A stretch of DNA of 51,295 bases. Source: an uncultured Prevotellaceae bacterium (lineage in GTDB: Bacteria; Bacteroidota; Bacteroidia; Bacteroidales; Bacteroidaceae). The stretch lies in assembly GCA_900320565.1 (NCBI GenBank), contig ONSR01000021.1, positions 1-51,295 on the forward strand. The letters run 5' to 3'. Numbering within the stretch: position 1 is the stretch's first letter; each line of letters begins with the position of its first letter. The position numbers were made by a program, and so were the translations under genes. Positions 26,185 through 34,021 of this stretch are shown one piece after another. The notes below the pieces were generated by a model, which did no database searches, was not told the DNA's origin, and saw only the letters and a program-made list of their open reading frames with translations.

Positions 26185-28281
26185 TTATGAAATCTGGCTC
26201 CAGTCACGGTGTTCTTTTTTGAGTTCCTGCAGGTGGCGACGGAGCAGGGTGTTGTCCTGCGCCTGCAGCTCAGGGTCGGCATCAAGGACAAAGGATGCGG
26301 TGTCGCGGGCAAGTTGAACGAGTTGTCCGTCGCGACCGAGGTTGGCAAGTCTGAGATTGAAAGCGATGCCGCTCTGCTGTGTTCCCTCCAAGTCTCCCGG
26401 GCCACGTAGCTTGAGATCGGCTTCCGCAATCTCGAATCCGTCGTTCGTCTCTGTCATAATCTGCAGCCTTTTACGCGTCTCGGCAGATAACTTGTAGTTC
26501 GACACAAGTATGCAGTATGATTGTTCTGCACCCCTACCCACACGGCCGCGAAGCTGATGAAGTTGTGAGAGACCAAAGCGCTCAGCATTCTGGATTATCA
26601 TGACCGAGGCGTTGGGCACGTTCACGCCGACCTCGATTACGGTAGTGGCGACGAGAATCTGTGTCTCGCCCGACACAAACTTCTGCATCTCGACGTCCTT
26701 TTCGCTTGGTTTCATCTTGCCGTGTACCATGCTGATGCGGTACTGTGGGAATATCTCCTGAAGGTGGATGAACTCGTCCTGCACATTCTTCAGGTCAAGT
26801 TTCTCGCTCTCCTTCACCAGAGGGAAGACGAAATAGACCTGATGCCCTGCCTCAATCTCGCGGATGACACCTCGGTAGAGCTGTTCGGGCTGATTGTCGT
26901 ATATGTGCATCGTGCGGACAGGCTTGCGTCCAGGCGGCAGTTCGTCGATGATAGATACATCAAGGTCACCATAGACAGTCATGGCGAGGGTGCGTGGGAT
27001 GGGGGTTGCTGTCATGACCAGGACATGCGGACTCGTCTCGCTTTTGCTCCAAAGTTTGGCGCGTTGTGCTACTCCGAAACGATGCTGTTCGTCAATGATA
27101 ACTAAGCCGAGACTACGGAACTGCACATTGTCCTCGATGACTGCATGCGTTCCAATCAGGATGTTTACGCTGCCGTCCAGCAGCCCTTCTTCAATAGCTT
27201 TGCGTCGTTTACCCTTGACGTTTCCCGTCAGCAACTCGACACGAACAGGCATGTCCTTCAGGAAATTATGGAACGTCTGCAAGTGTTGCTCGGCAAGAAT
27301 CTCGGTGGGGGCCATGATGCAGGCCTGGCAGCCGTTGTCGATGGCAATGAGCATCACCATAAGCGCCACAAGTGTCTTGCCGCTCCCGACATCGCCTTGC
27401 AGCAACCGATTCATCTGGTGCCCACTGCTCATGTCGGCATGCATCTCGCGGATGACACGTTTCTGTGCCTCTGTCAACGGGAAGGGCAGGTAATGGTGGA
27501 AGAAGGTGTTGAAGGCATCGCCTATTCGAGTGAATCGTCTGCCCACACGTTCCTGCTGACGCTTGCGGGCATAGGACATGATGACGAGTTGGATGAAGAA
27601 TAACTCCTCGAACTTCAGCCGCATGTTTGCTGCAGCCAGTTCGTCAGCAGTGGTAGGGTAGTGGGCAGCCCGAAGCGCCTTATCGAGCGGCATGAGGTGC
27701 AGTTTCTCTATGAGATACTGCGGCAGCGTCTCGGGCAAAGTCCAGGTGAGCTTGCTGAGGAGCGAGCTGGTGAAGCGTTCCATGGTGCGCGACGTCATGC
27801 CGGCCTTCTTCATGCGCTCCGTCGTGGAATAGTAGGGCTGCATGCTCATCTTGCTGAGCGTCATGGTCTCAGGGCTGTCGAGGTCGGGATGGTTGACGCA
27901 AAGCCTGCCGCCATAGACGCTCGGGCGTCCGAAGAGAATGTAGTCCTTGCGTATCTTCACGCTCTTCTTGATGAAGCTGATGCCTTGGAACCAAGTCACA
28001 TCAAGGAACATCTCGCCGTCCCAGAAGTGGCCTGTCAGGTGGTGCTTACGTCCCTGTCCTGCCTCCTCGAAACTGAGGAACTGCCCCAAGACCTGTACGA
28101 AAGGCATCTCGGTGGTCAGCTCTTTTATCTTATAAAGGCGGCTGCGGTCGATGTGCTTGTAAGGGAAGGTGTACAACAAGTCGTGCCAGGTCTTGATGCC
28201 CAGCTCGGCTTCCAGAGTCTTAGCCCTCGATGGGCCAATGCCTGGAATGTAGGTGATGGCTTGTTGCTTCAGGTCTTCCAT
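26185..28281 (-). CDS. recG: ATP-dependent DNA helicase RecG
   Basis: 698-residue branch-migration helicase that remodels stalled forks and recombination intermediates. The N-terminal helix-hairpin-helix-like YIPGIGPSRAKTLE and the OB wedge domain (about 60-150) precede Walker A GDVGSGKT (296-303), the DEQH box (about 397) and motifs V-VI (ATTVIEVGVNVPNA, QLRGRVGRG). The length is normal for RecG (about 690). Its ATG directly follows the ispD stop (TAAATG), so it is the last gene of a DJ-1 - ispD - recG run. Confidence 0.97.
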   Translation of the reverse strand: MEDLKQQAITYIPGIGPSRAKTLEAELGIKTWHDLLYTFPYKHIDRSRLYKIKELTTEMPFVQVLGQFLSFEEAGQGRKHHLTGHFWDGEMFLDVTWFQGISFIKKSVKIRKDYILFGRPSVYGGRLCVNHPDLDSPETMTLSKMSMQPYYSTTERMKKAGMTSRTMERFTSSLLSKLTWTLPETLPQYLIEKLHLMPLDKALRAAHYPTTADELAAANMRLKFEELFFIQLVIMSYARKRQQERVGRRFTRIGDAFNTFFHHYLPFPLTEAQKRVIREMHADMSSGHQMNRLLQGDVGSGKTLVALMVMLIAIDNGCQACIMAPTEILAEQHLQTFHNFLKDMPVRVELLTGNVKGKRRKAIEEGLLDGSVNILIGTHAVIEDNVQFRSLGLVIIDEQHRFGVAQRAKLWSKSETSPHVLVMTATPIPRTLAMTVYGDLDVSIIDELPPGRKPVRTMHIYDNQPEQLYRGVIREIEAGHQVYFVFPLVKESEKLDLKNVQDEFIHLQEIFPQYRISMVHGKMKPSEKDVEMQKFVSGETQILVATTVIEVGVNVPNASVMIIQNAERFGLSQLHQLRGRVGRGAEQSYCILVSNYKLSAETRKRLQIMTETNDGFEIAEADLKLRGPGDLEGTQQSGIAFNLRLANLGRDGQLVQLARDTASFVLDADPELQAQDNTLLRRHLQELKKEHRDWSQIS

Positions 28282-28866
28282 TTATTTAAGGTCACTCGGC
28301 GTAGAGGCATCATCGGTGAAGGTTTCTGAATATGACTGCTCGTATGCCTTCTTTAACATGACGAGAGGGAACGTTTGTGGCGTCTGAACCAACCGATACT
28401 CGTCGCGAGGTCTCGTAATGCTCTTGCCGTCGGGAAGGATTTGCCGTATCGTCTCGACTACAGGCACTACAGGCACAACAGCCCTTCCTCCGGCTGCTGC
28501 TGCGTAGCAACGTTGAATGGTTTCTTTAGATATGAAAGGCCGCACGCCATCGTGTATGCCAACCACTGCATCTTCATCATCAGGCAAAAACGCTAAACCA
28601 TTCTTGACGCTATGGAAACGTGTCTCGCCTCCCTTCGCAATCAATTCTGGAGAACAGAAGTTATAATCCTGGCACAACTTTTGCCAGTATTCATGTTGGT
28701 CGGCAGGCAATACCAGGATAATCTCGATGCCGTCGAGGGCCTTGCGGAAAACCTCTATGGTGTGCATCAAGATGGGCTTTCCGTTAATAGGCAGAAACTG
28801 CTTTGGCACTTCTCCACCCATGCGAAGTCCCTTGCCACCTGCTACGATGATTGCATATGCCTTCAT
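28282..28866 (-). CDS. ispD: IspD (MEP cytidylyltransferase), C-terminal segment missing
   Basis: 194-residue homologue of 2-C-methyl-D-erythritol 4-phosphate cytidylyltransferase, which makes CDP-ME in the non-mevalonate isoprenoid pathway. The nucleotide-binding start IIVAGGKGLRMG and PKQFL motif, GIHDGVRPF and the VQTPQTF motif are all present. Normal IspD proteins run to about 220-235 residues. Here FTDDAS is joined directly to TPSDLK and a stop, so the usual intervening ~22 residues are absent. These normally include the ENIKIT motif whose Lys (K213 in E. coli) contacts substrate. The residues after DLK are also missing. The junction is in frame. Either the enzyme tolerates this, is impaired, or the deletion is an assembly artefact. 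Overlaps the DJ-1 gene by 4 bases. Confidence 0.85.
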   Translation of the reverse strand: MKAYAIIVAGGKGLRMGGEVPKQFLPINGKPILMHTIEVFRKALDGIEIILVLPADQHEYWQKLCQDYNFCSPELIAKGGETRFHSVKNGLAFLPDDEDAVVGIHDGVRPFISKETIQRCYAAAAGGRAVVPVVPVVETIRQILPDGKSITRPRDEYRLVQTPQTFPLVMLKKAYEQSYSETFTDDASTPSDLK

Positions 28867-29420
28867 CCCTCTACCAATTCCTGATATATCATGCCTTGAC
28901 GCAAAGGCTGTGATGCTCCTTCGCCAAGGAAGAAGTCAACAATCGTATAGCCAAACTCGAAGGCAGCTCCAGGACCTTTGCCTGTGATGATGTTGCCGTC
29001 TTGTTCCACGATTGCAGCGGTGTAGTCGGCTCCTCGCAGTTCTGATTCGAAGCCTGGATAGCATGTTGCATGACAACTATTGAGTACTCCCAAATGACCA
29101 AATACCAAGGGTGCTGCACAAATGGCTGCAATGGCACCTCCTGCTTCGTGGTGCTGCTTGATGGCATCTGTCAAGGGCTTGCATGCATCAAGATTCGTTG
29201 CGCCAGGCAGTCCACCAGGAAGAACAAGCATCTTTGCCTTGGAGAAGTCAACTTCTGAAAGAAGCAGGTCGGCCATGATACCAACGCCATGAGCACTCAT
29301 TACAACTCGTTCACCTGTGATAGACACAGTCTGCACTTCCAAGCCGGCACGACGTATGATATCAACCGGAGCGATGGCTTCGATATCCTCGAAACCTGTA
29401 GCTAAAAAGACATAAATCAT
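28863..29420 (-). CDS. DJ-1/PfpI family protein
   Basis: 185-residue cytoplasmic protein of the DJ-1/ThiJ/YajL group. The nucleophile-elbow Cys is C101 in AAICAAP, and the conserved acidic residue lies in GFEDIEA near the N-terminus. Family members are reported as glyoxalases, deglycases or redox-sensing chaperones; sequence alone does not choose. The stop overlaps the ispD start (ATGA). It is first in the run and is transcribed from a promoter that is back-to-back with that of nadK. Confidence 0.9.
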   Translation of the reverse strand: MIYVFLATGFEDIEAIAPVDIIRRAGLEVQTVSITGERVVMSAHGVGIMADLLLSEVDFSKAKMLVLPGGLPGATNLDACKPLTDAIKQHHEAGGAIAAICAAPLVFGHLGVLNSCHATCYPGFESELRGADYTAAIVEQDGNIITGKGPGAAFEFGYTIVDFFLGEGASQPLRQGMIYQELVEG

Positions 29421-29448
29421 ACCTTTATTATATATTAGGGGTTTCTGT

Positions 29449-29480
29449 TTTGCAAAGTTAGGAAAAAAACCTTAACTTTG
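29449..29480. promoter_or_regulatory. Divergent promoters of the DJ-1 gene and nadK
   Basis: Plus strand: TTTG 29449-29452, 20-bp spacer, TAACTTTG 29473-29480 (nadK, leader about 18 bases). Minus strand: TAACTTTG 29460-29453 (DJ-1 gene, leader about 28 bases). The two -7 boxes form an inverted repeat GCAAAGTTA...TAACTTTGC only 12 bp apart, so polymerases bound to each would collide. Confidence 0.7.
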
Positions 29481-29502
29481 CCACCCTAAAGCGAATTTAT
29501 TT

Positions 29503-30390
29503 ATGGAAAAGGCAAAAAGATGTGCAATCTTTGGGAATACTTACCAGCCAAAGAAGTGTGAGGCAGTGCAGAAACTCTTCGACGCATTGACGGCTTTCGG
29601 TATTGTTCCCCTTATTGACCGTCCGTTCTCTGAATATCTCAGTGAGGAAATGCATATTGCAGTTCCTGCTCATCAACTTATTACAGACGATTCCTTTGAG
29701 GCTGACTTTGCTGTAAGCATGGGGGGTGACGGCACTTTCCTCACAACTGCAATGAGGGTCGGAGACAAGCAGATTCCTATTCTTGGAATCAATACAGGCC
29801 GTCTTGGCTTCCTTGCTGACTTCTCGCTCGATGATATTACGGAAACCCTTAAGCATCTGCAGGAAGACTTGCTACGCAAAGAGAAATGTAACGTGCTTCA
29901 GGTTGAATGTTCCGAAGGACAGATGCAAGGTTATCCTTTTGCCCTCAATGAGGTTGCAGTACTCAAGCGTGACAATAGCAGCATGATAAGCATCCGTGTT
30001 GACCTTGGTGGTGAATACCTTACCACCTATCAAGCTGATGGCCTTATCGTTAACACGCCAACAGGCAGTACAGGTTATGCACTAAGCGTTGGCGGACCAG
30101 TAATGCTGCCTGGTAGCCAGAATCTTGGCCTTGTTCCTGTTGCACCTCATGGACTTACCGTTCGACCCTTGACTTTGCCTGATGATTTGGAGATAACATT
30201 GACTGTAGAGAGTCGCAGCCACAACTTCCTTGTGGCAATCGATGGCCGCAGCGAATCTTGTCAGGACTCGACGAAGTTAGTCATTCGCAAGGCTCCCTAT
30301 CAAGTTGTTGTACTGAAACGTCCAGAGACGACGTTCCTGCATACATTGCGTAGCAAACTCCTTTGGGGTAGCGACACGAGAAACCATTAA
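29503..30390 (+). CDS. nadK: NAD kinase
   Basis: 295-residue ATP-dependent NAD kinase, the source of NADP(H). Diagnostic motifs are GGDGTFL (74-80), LGINTGRLGFL (about 93-103) and the glycine-rich NTPTGSTGYALSVGGP (about 183-198). The length is usual. It is transcribed from its own promoter and followed after only 12 bp by an ABC exporter gene. Its NADPH product serves the FolA reaction, among many others. Confidence 0.96.
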   Translation: MEKAKRCAIFGNTYQPKKCEAVQKLFDALTAFGIVPLIDRPFSEYLSEEMHIAVPAHQLITDDSFEADFAVSMGGDGTFLTTAMRVGDKQIPILGINTGRLGFLADFSLDDITETLKHLQEDLLRKEKCNVLQVECSEGQMQGYPFALNEVAVLKRDNSSMISIRVDLGGEYLTTYQADGLIVNTPTGSTGYALSVGGPVMLPGSQNLGLVPVAPHGLTVRPLTLPDDLEITLTVESRSHNFLVAIDGRSESCQDSTKLVIRKAPYQVVVLKRPETTFLHTLRSKLLWGSDTRNH

Positions 30391-30402
30391 TCGTTGTACA
30401 TT

Positions 30403-32049
30403 ATGACAACATCCATTCGCGACCTTTTCTGTTGGCTTTGGCGTTCCTCTCGTGGATTGCGGCTGCAGGCGTTGCTCAATGCTCTCATTGGCATCCTGTC
30501 TGTTACCCTTGACTTTGCATTCATATATGCCACGAAGTGGACGATAGATATTGCTACAAATCGGGCAGAAGGCAGTCTTCGGATGGCAGCATACGCTCTT
30601 GTTGTCATAATGGTCAGCAAGATTCTGTTGGGGTTTGCCCGCAAATGGGTGAGTGCATTGCTTGGCGTTCGTTCCCTGAACATATTGCAGCAACGCTTGT
30701 TCTCGCATCTCCTGAAAAGCGAATGGAACGGTCAGGAAGACCGTCATAGCGGTGACACCCTGAACCGAATGGAACAGGATGTGCGTGATTTGACGTCATG
30801 CATCACGGAGACGTTCCCCGCTTTGCTTGAGGTGTCATATAGATTTGTTGGAGCCTTCCTCTATCTCTTCCACATGGACGGGCGTTTGGCTTGCTTGATT
30901 ATATGCATTGTGCCTTGCTTCCTTATTCTTAGTAAAGTATATGTTCGCAAGATGCGAACCATCACTCGCGACATCCGTTCTACGGAAAGTAAAGTGCAAA
31001 GCATCCTTCAGGAAAGCATTCAGCATCGTGCTATCCTCAAGACATTGGAGCGCACAGGAACAATGATTGAGAAGTTGGAACAGACACAGAGCACGCTTCG
31101 CCAGCATGTCCGTCATAGAGCAGTCTTTAGCAGTTCTTCTTCCACATTGCTCAGCATCGGTTTCGGAACAGGTTATTTGGTCACATTCCTATGGGGCGTG
31201 AACAGTTTACAGGCAGGTATCATCACCTATGGAATGATGATTGCCTTCATCCAACTTGTCGGACAGATACAGGGACCATTCCGTGATATGACTCGCTTCA
31301 TTCCTGTTCTCATCAGCACTCTGACTGCAAGCGAACGTCTTATGGAACTCGAGGAGATGCCTTTGGAAGATGATGCCAATCCTATTACCTTCAGGGAGGG
31401 TGCAGGTGTGCGAGTTTCAGATGTCTCCTTCCATTATAAGGAGAATGGACGCGCCATCTTGAGTCATTTCTCCTGCAACTTCCCCAAGGGCTCCACAACA
31501 GCCATCCTTGGTGAAACAGGTGCGGGAAAGACAACACTCATACGACTTATCCTTGCTTTGCTTAAGCCCAAGGATGGACTGATTGAAATGTACGACGAGA
31601 CGAAGGCAGTTGCGGTTTCTCCTCGAACGCGCAACAATCTTGTTTATGTTCCGCAGGGAAACACTCTGTTCAGCGGAACAATTCGTGAGAACCTTCTGCT
31701 TGGCAATCCTGATGCGACAGAAGGTGATATGCGTGAGGCTCTTGAAACGGCTTGCGCAGGTTTCGTGATGGATCGCCCGGATGGCCTTGATGCCGTTTGT
31801 GGAGAGCTCGGAGCAGGTCTTAGCGAAGGGCAGGCACAACGTATTGCCATTGCCCGCGCGCTGTTGCGTAAAGGTTCGGTATTGTTGCTCGATGAAGCGA
31901 CAAGTGCACTTGATATGCAAACAGAACAGCAACTCTTAAAGAACCTAAGTAATCGTGATGCTGGTCAAACTGTCATTTGTGTTACACACAGACCAGCCGT
32001 TATTGCCTATTGTTCGCAGGTTATTGAGATGAAACGTGTCGAAAATTGA
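30403..32049 (+). CDS. ABC exporter half-transporter (permease-ATPase fusion)
   Basis: 548-residue inner membrane exporter with about six transmembrane helices (about 20-300) fused to an ATPase. Walker A GETGAGKTT (about 370-378), signature LSEGQAQRIAIARALL (from about 473), Walker B VLLLDEATSALD (about 490-501) and switch His in CVTHRP are all intact. It probably works as a homodimer. I start at ATG 30403; a TTG three codons upstream is possible. The substrate is unknown. It lies 12 bp after nadK, probably in the same transcript. Confidence 0.93.
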   Translation: MTTSIRDLFCWLWRSSRGLRLQALLNALIGILSVTLDFAFIYATKWTIDIATNRAEGSLRMAAYALVVIMVSKILLGFARKWVSALLGVRSLNILQQRLFSHLLKSEWNGQEDRHSGDTLNRMEQDVRDLTSCITETFPALLEVSYRFVGAFLYLFHMDGRLACLIICIVPCFLILSKVYVRKMRTITRDIRSTESKVQSILQESIQHRAILKTLERTGTMIEKLEQTQSTLRQHVRHRAVFSSSSSTLLSIGFGTGYLVTFLWGVNSLQAGIITYGMMIAFIQLVGQIQGPFRDMTRFIPVLISTLTASERLMELEEMPLEDDANPITFREGAGVRVSDVSFHYKENGRAILSHFSCNFPKGSTTAILGETGAGKTTLIRLILALLKPKDGLIEMYDETKAVAVSPRTRNNLVYVPQGNTLFSGTIRENLLLGNPDATEGDMREALETACAGFVMDRPDGLDAVCGELGAGLSEGQAQRIAIARALLRKGSVLLLDEATSALDMQTEQQLLKNLSNRDAGQTVICVTHRPAVIAYCSQVIEMKRVEN

Positions 32050-32109
32050 GCAAAATGTGCAGGAAAGTAGGCTAATTTGCCTTGCGATGTTAAATTATTG
32101 CAAAAAATG

Positions 32110-32141
32110 TTTGGAAGTTATAATAATAAAGAATAAATTTG
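32110..32141 (+). promoter_or_regulatory. Promoter of the outer-membrane barrel gene
   Basis: TTTG 32110-32113, 20-bp spacer, TAAATTTG 32134-32141: a full consensus match. Leader about 33 bases. Confidence 0.75.
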
Positions 32142-32177
32142 CAGGAAGAAATAAACAAAAACTAATACATACACGTT

Positions 32178-33098
32178 ATGAACTTATTGAAAATATTGCC
32201 CGCAGCAATGCTGTTAAGCGTGAGTCTTGGTGCGTTTGCTCAGGATGATGAAGAATTGGATGCCGTTGCAGAGGATGAAGTGGCAGAAGTTGTTGTCCCA
32301 ACTAATCCAAGCGATGGGAAGTTCTTCCATCGTGTACAGCTCGGTTTTGTCGGCACAAATGCTAAATATATAAATAACTGTGAGACACGTCCAGCTAGAG
32401 TGCCTGCAAGCGAGAAGTATTTCCTGAAAGGCTTAAGCCTGGGTTGGATGGGTGACTTCAGTATCGCAAAGCGTTTCCCCCTCTATCTGGAACTGGGTGG
32501 AAGTCTGGCTTGGGAAACAGGAAGCACCACAGGTAATACCGTGACACACCGTATGAATACAGGCGAAGGTGTGGTTAACGAGTATAAATACAGAGTTAAT
32601 GCTGTCACGTTTACTATTCCTATTAGTGTCAGCTACCAGTTCAGGGATGTTGCCAATGTTAAGGGACTGACGGTTGCTCCTCTGGTAGGTCTTTACGCTC
32701 GATTCAATATCCTTGCGAAACGTAAACAGACGCTAACACAGACGGAATATAGCGAGAGTGTTGATGGCAGGGACGTTATTCAAAGCGTTACTGTCACAGA
32801 GGAAAACAAGAGTCTGATGGAGTATAAGCAAGATGGCGGCTGGATGGAAGGACGTGGACATACAGGCAAGCTGCTGCAGGTTGGTGGGCAGATTGGCGTG
32901 AATGCTTTCTACAAGCATTACAGCTTCGGACTCTCCTATATGTGCGACTTTATTCCTTTTGCTAAGCATAACAGCCCGCTTGGCTTGTATGAAGTGGAGA
33001 AGAGTGTAGGTGGTGTTGATCCGAGAAGCGGCACAGGCTGCGACATGAAGATCTCTACAACACACAACTTCGCTTTGACAGTTGGTTACATATTCTAA
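32178..33098 (+). CDS. Outer-membrane beta-barrel protein
   Basis: 306-residue exported protein. The signal peptide (about 1-21, ending AFAQ) is followed by an acidic stretch (DDEELDAVAEDEVAE) and alternating hydrophobic beta-strands ending in an aromatic residue (VGYIF), as in outer-membrane barrels. The strand pattern and length fit an 8-10-strand OmpX/OprF-like or porin-like barrel of the Bacteroidota outer membrane beta-barrel type. The ligand is unknown. It has its own promoter and terminator, so it is monocistronic. Confidence 0.8.
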   Translation: MNLLKILPAAMLLSVSLGAFAQDDEELDAVAEDEVAEVVVPTNPSDGKFFHRVQLGFVGTNAKYINNCETRPARVPASEKYFLKGLSLGWMGDFSIAKRFPLYLELGGSLAWETGSTTGNTVTHRMNTGEGVVNEYKYRVNAVTFTIPISVSYQFRDVANVKGLTVAPLVGLYARFNILAKRKQTLTQTEYSESVDGRDVIQSVTVTEENKSLMEYKQDGGWMEGRGHTGKLLQVGGQIGVNAFYKHYSFGLSYMCDFIPFAKHNSPLGLYEVEKSVGGVDPRSGTGCDMKISTTHNFALTVGYIF

Positions 33099-33122
33099 TT
33101 GAATTTAATACATAGCTAATAT

Positions 33123-33160
33123 AACACCGCCTCGAAGAAACTTCTCTTCGAGGCGGTGTT
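33123..33160 (+). terminator. Terminator after the outer-membrane barrel gene
   Basis: Perfect 16-bp stem (33123-33138 with 33145-33160, AACACCGCCTCGAAGA) and 6-base loop, then CTTATTGTGTTG. Very stable. Confidence 0.85.
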
Positions 33161-33195
33161 CTTATTGTGTTGACGTGATGCCTTTGTCAACATGG

Positions 33196-33261
33196 CACGT
33201 TAAGTTTGCAAATTAGGCACGTTAAGTTTGTCAACTCGGCACGTTAAGTTTGCGAACTACC
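33196..33261. repeat. 22-bp tandem array, family A (3 copies)
   Basis: Core CACGTTAAGTTTG at 33196, 33218 and 33240. Variable halves end in AATTAGG, AACTCGG and AACTACC. It lies between the convergent barrel gene and rprY, after the barrel terminator. Confidence 0.95.
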
Positions 33262-33285
33262 CGTGTCTCATTTCCTTGAGGTCAC

Positions 33286-33990
33286 TTATTCCTGCGTCAA
33301 GTTAGGCACGATGAGACGGTATCCTCTGCCGTGTACATTGTTGATTTCAATGTCTGGATCTGCCTTGAGGAGCTTGCGAAGCTTCGTGATATAGACGTCC
33401 ATGCTACGAGCATTGAAGTAATTATCGTCCATCCAGATGGTCTTAAGCGCCAGGTCACGTTCCAGCACATCGTTGACATGCACGCAGAGCATCGTCAGCA
33501 GCTCACTCTCTTTGGTAGTCAGCTTGGTCTGCTGGTCACCAAGTATAAGCACCTGACGCTGTGTGTCGAAGATGAACTTTCCGAGCTGGAAGCGTGTCAT
33601 ATTCTTCTGCTCCTTGCTCTTTACGCGTCTGAGGATTGCTTCCATACGATAGACGAGTTCGTCCATTGAGAAAGGCTTGGTCAGGTAGTCATCTGCTCCA
33701 AGCTTGAAACCCTCGAGGATGTCCTCCTTCAGATTCTTTGCCGTAAGGAAGATGATGGGCACTTCTGTATTGACCAGTCGAATCTCCTTTGCCAGAGCAA
33801 AGCCGTCCATCTTTGGCATCATTACATCGAGCAGACACATGTCATACTTCCTTTTCATGAAGGCGCGATATCCAGCTTCGCCGTCAAGGAAGAGTTCAGC
33901 GTCGTAACCTTTAGCTTCGAGATACTCTCTAACAAGCATTCCGAGGCTCTCTTCGTCCTCGCAAAGCAAAATGTGAAGTTTCTGTTCCAT
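33286..33990 (-). CDS. rprY: Response regulator RprY (OmpR type)
   Basis: 234-residue two-component regulator. The receiver domain has the phosphoacceptor D55 in CLLDVMMPK, the acidic pair in CEDEE (10-13) and the conserved Lys in TKPFSMDEL. A winged-helix OmpR/PhoB DNA-binding domain follows, ending NNVHGRGYRLIVP. Sequence and neighbour match Bacteroides RprY closely, including the insertion of NYFNARSMDVYITKLRK. The rprX stop lies 31 bp upstream of the start, so the two are co-transcribed. Confidence 0.94.
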   Translation of the reverse strand: MEQKLHILLCEDEESLGMLVREYLEAKGYDAELFLDGEAGYRAFMKRKYDMCLLDVMMPKMDGFALAKEIRLVNTEVPIIFLTAKNLKEDILEGFKLGADDYLTKPFSMDELVYRMEAILRRVKSKEQKNMTRFQLGKFIFDTQRQVLILGDQQTKLTTKESELLTMLCVHVNDVLERDLALKTIWMDDNYFNARSMDVYITKLRKLLKADPDIEINNVHGRGYRLIVPNLTQE

Positions 33991-34021
33991 AGTTTTATCA
34001 GTTAAAAGTTAGTAATTGTGA

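Noticed and set aside
32036-32248. Small open frame between the ABC exporter and the barrel gene
   Set aside because: It overlaps a consensus promoter and the signal peptide of the barrel gene and is Lys/Asn-rich without a family.
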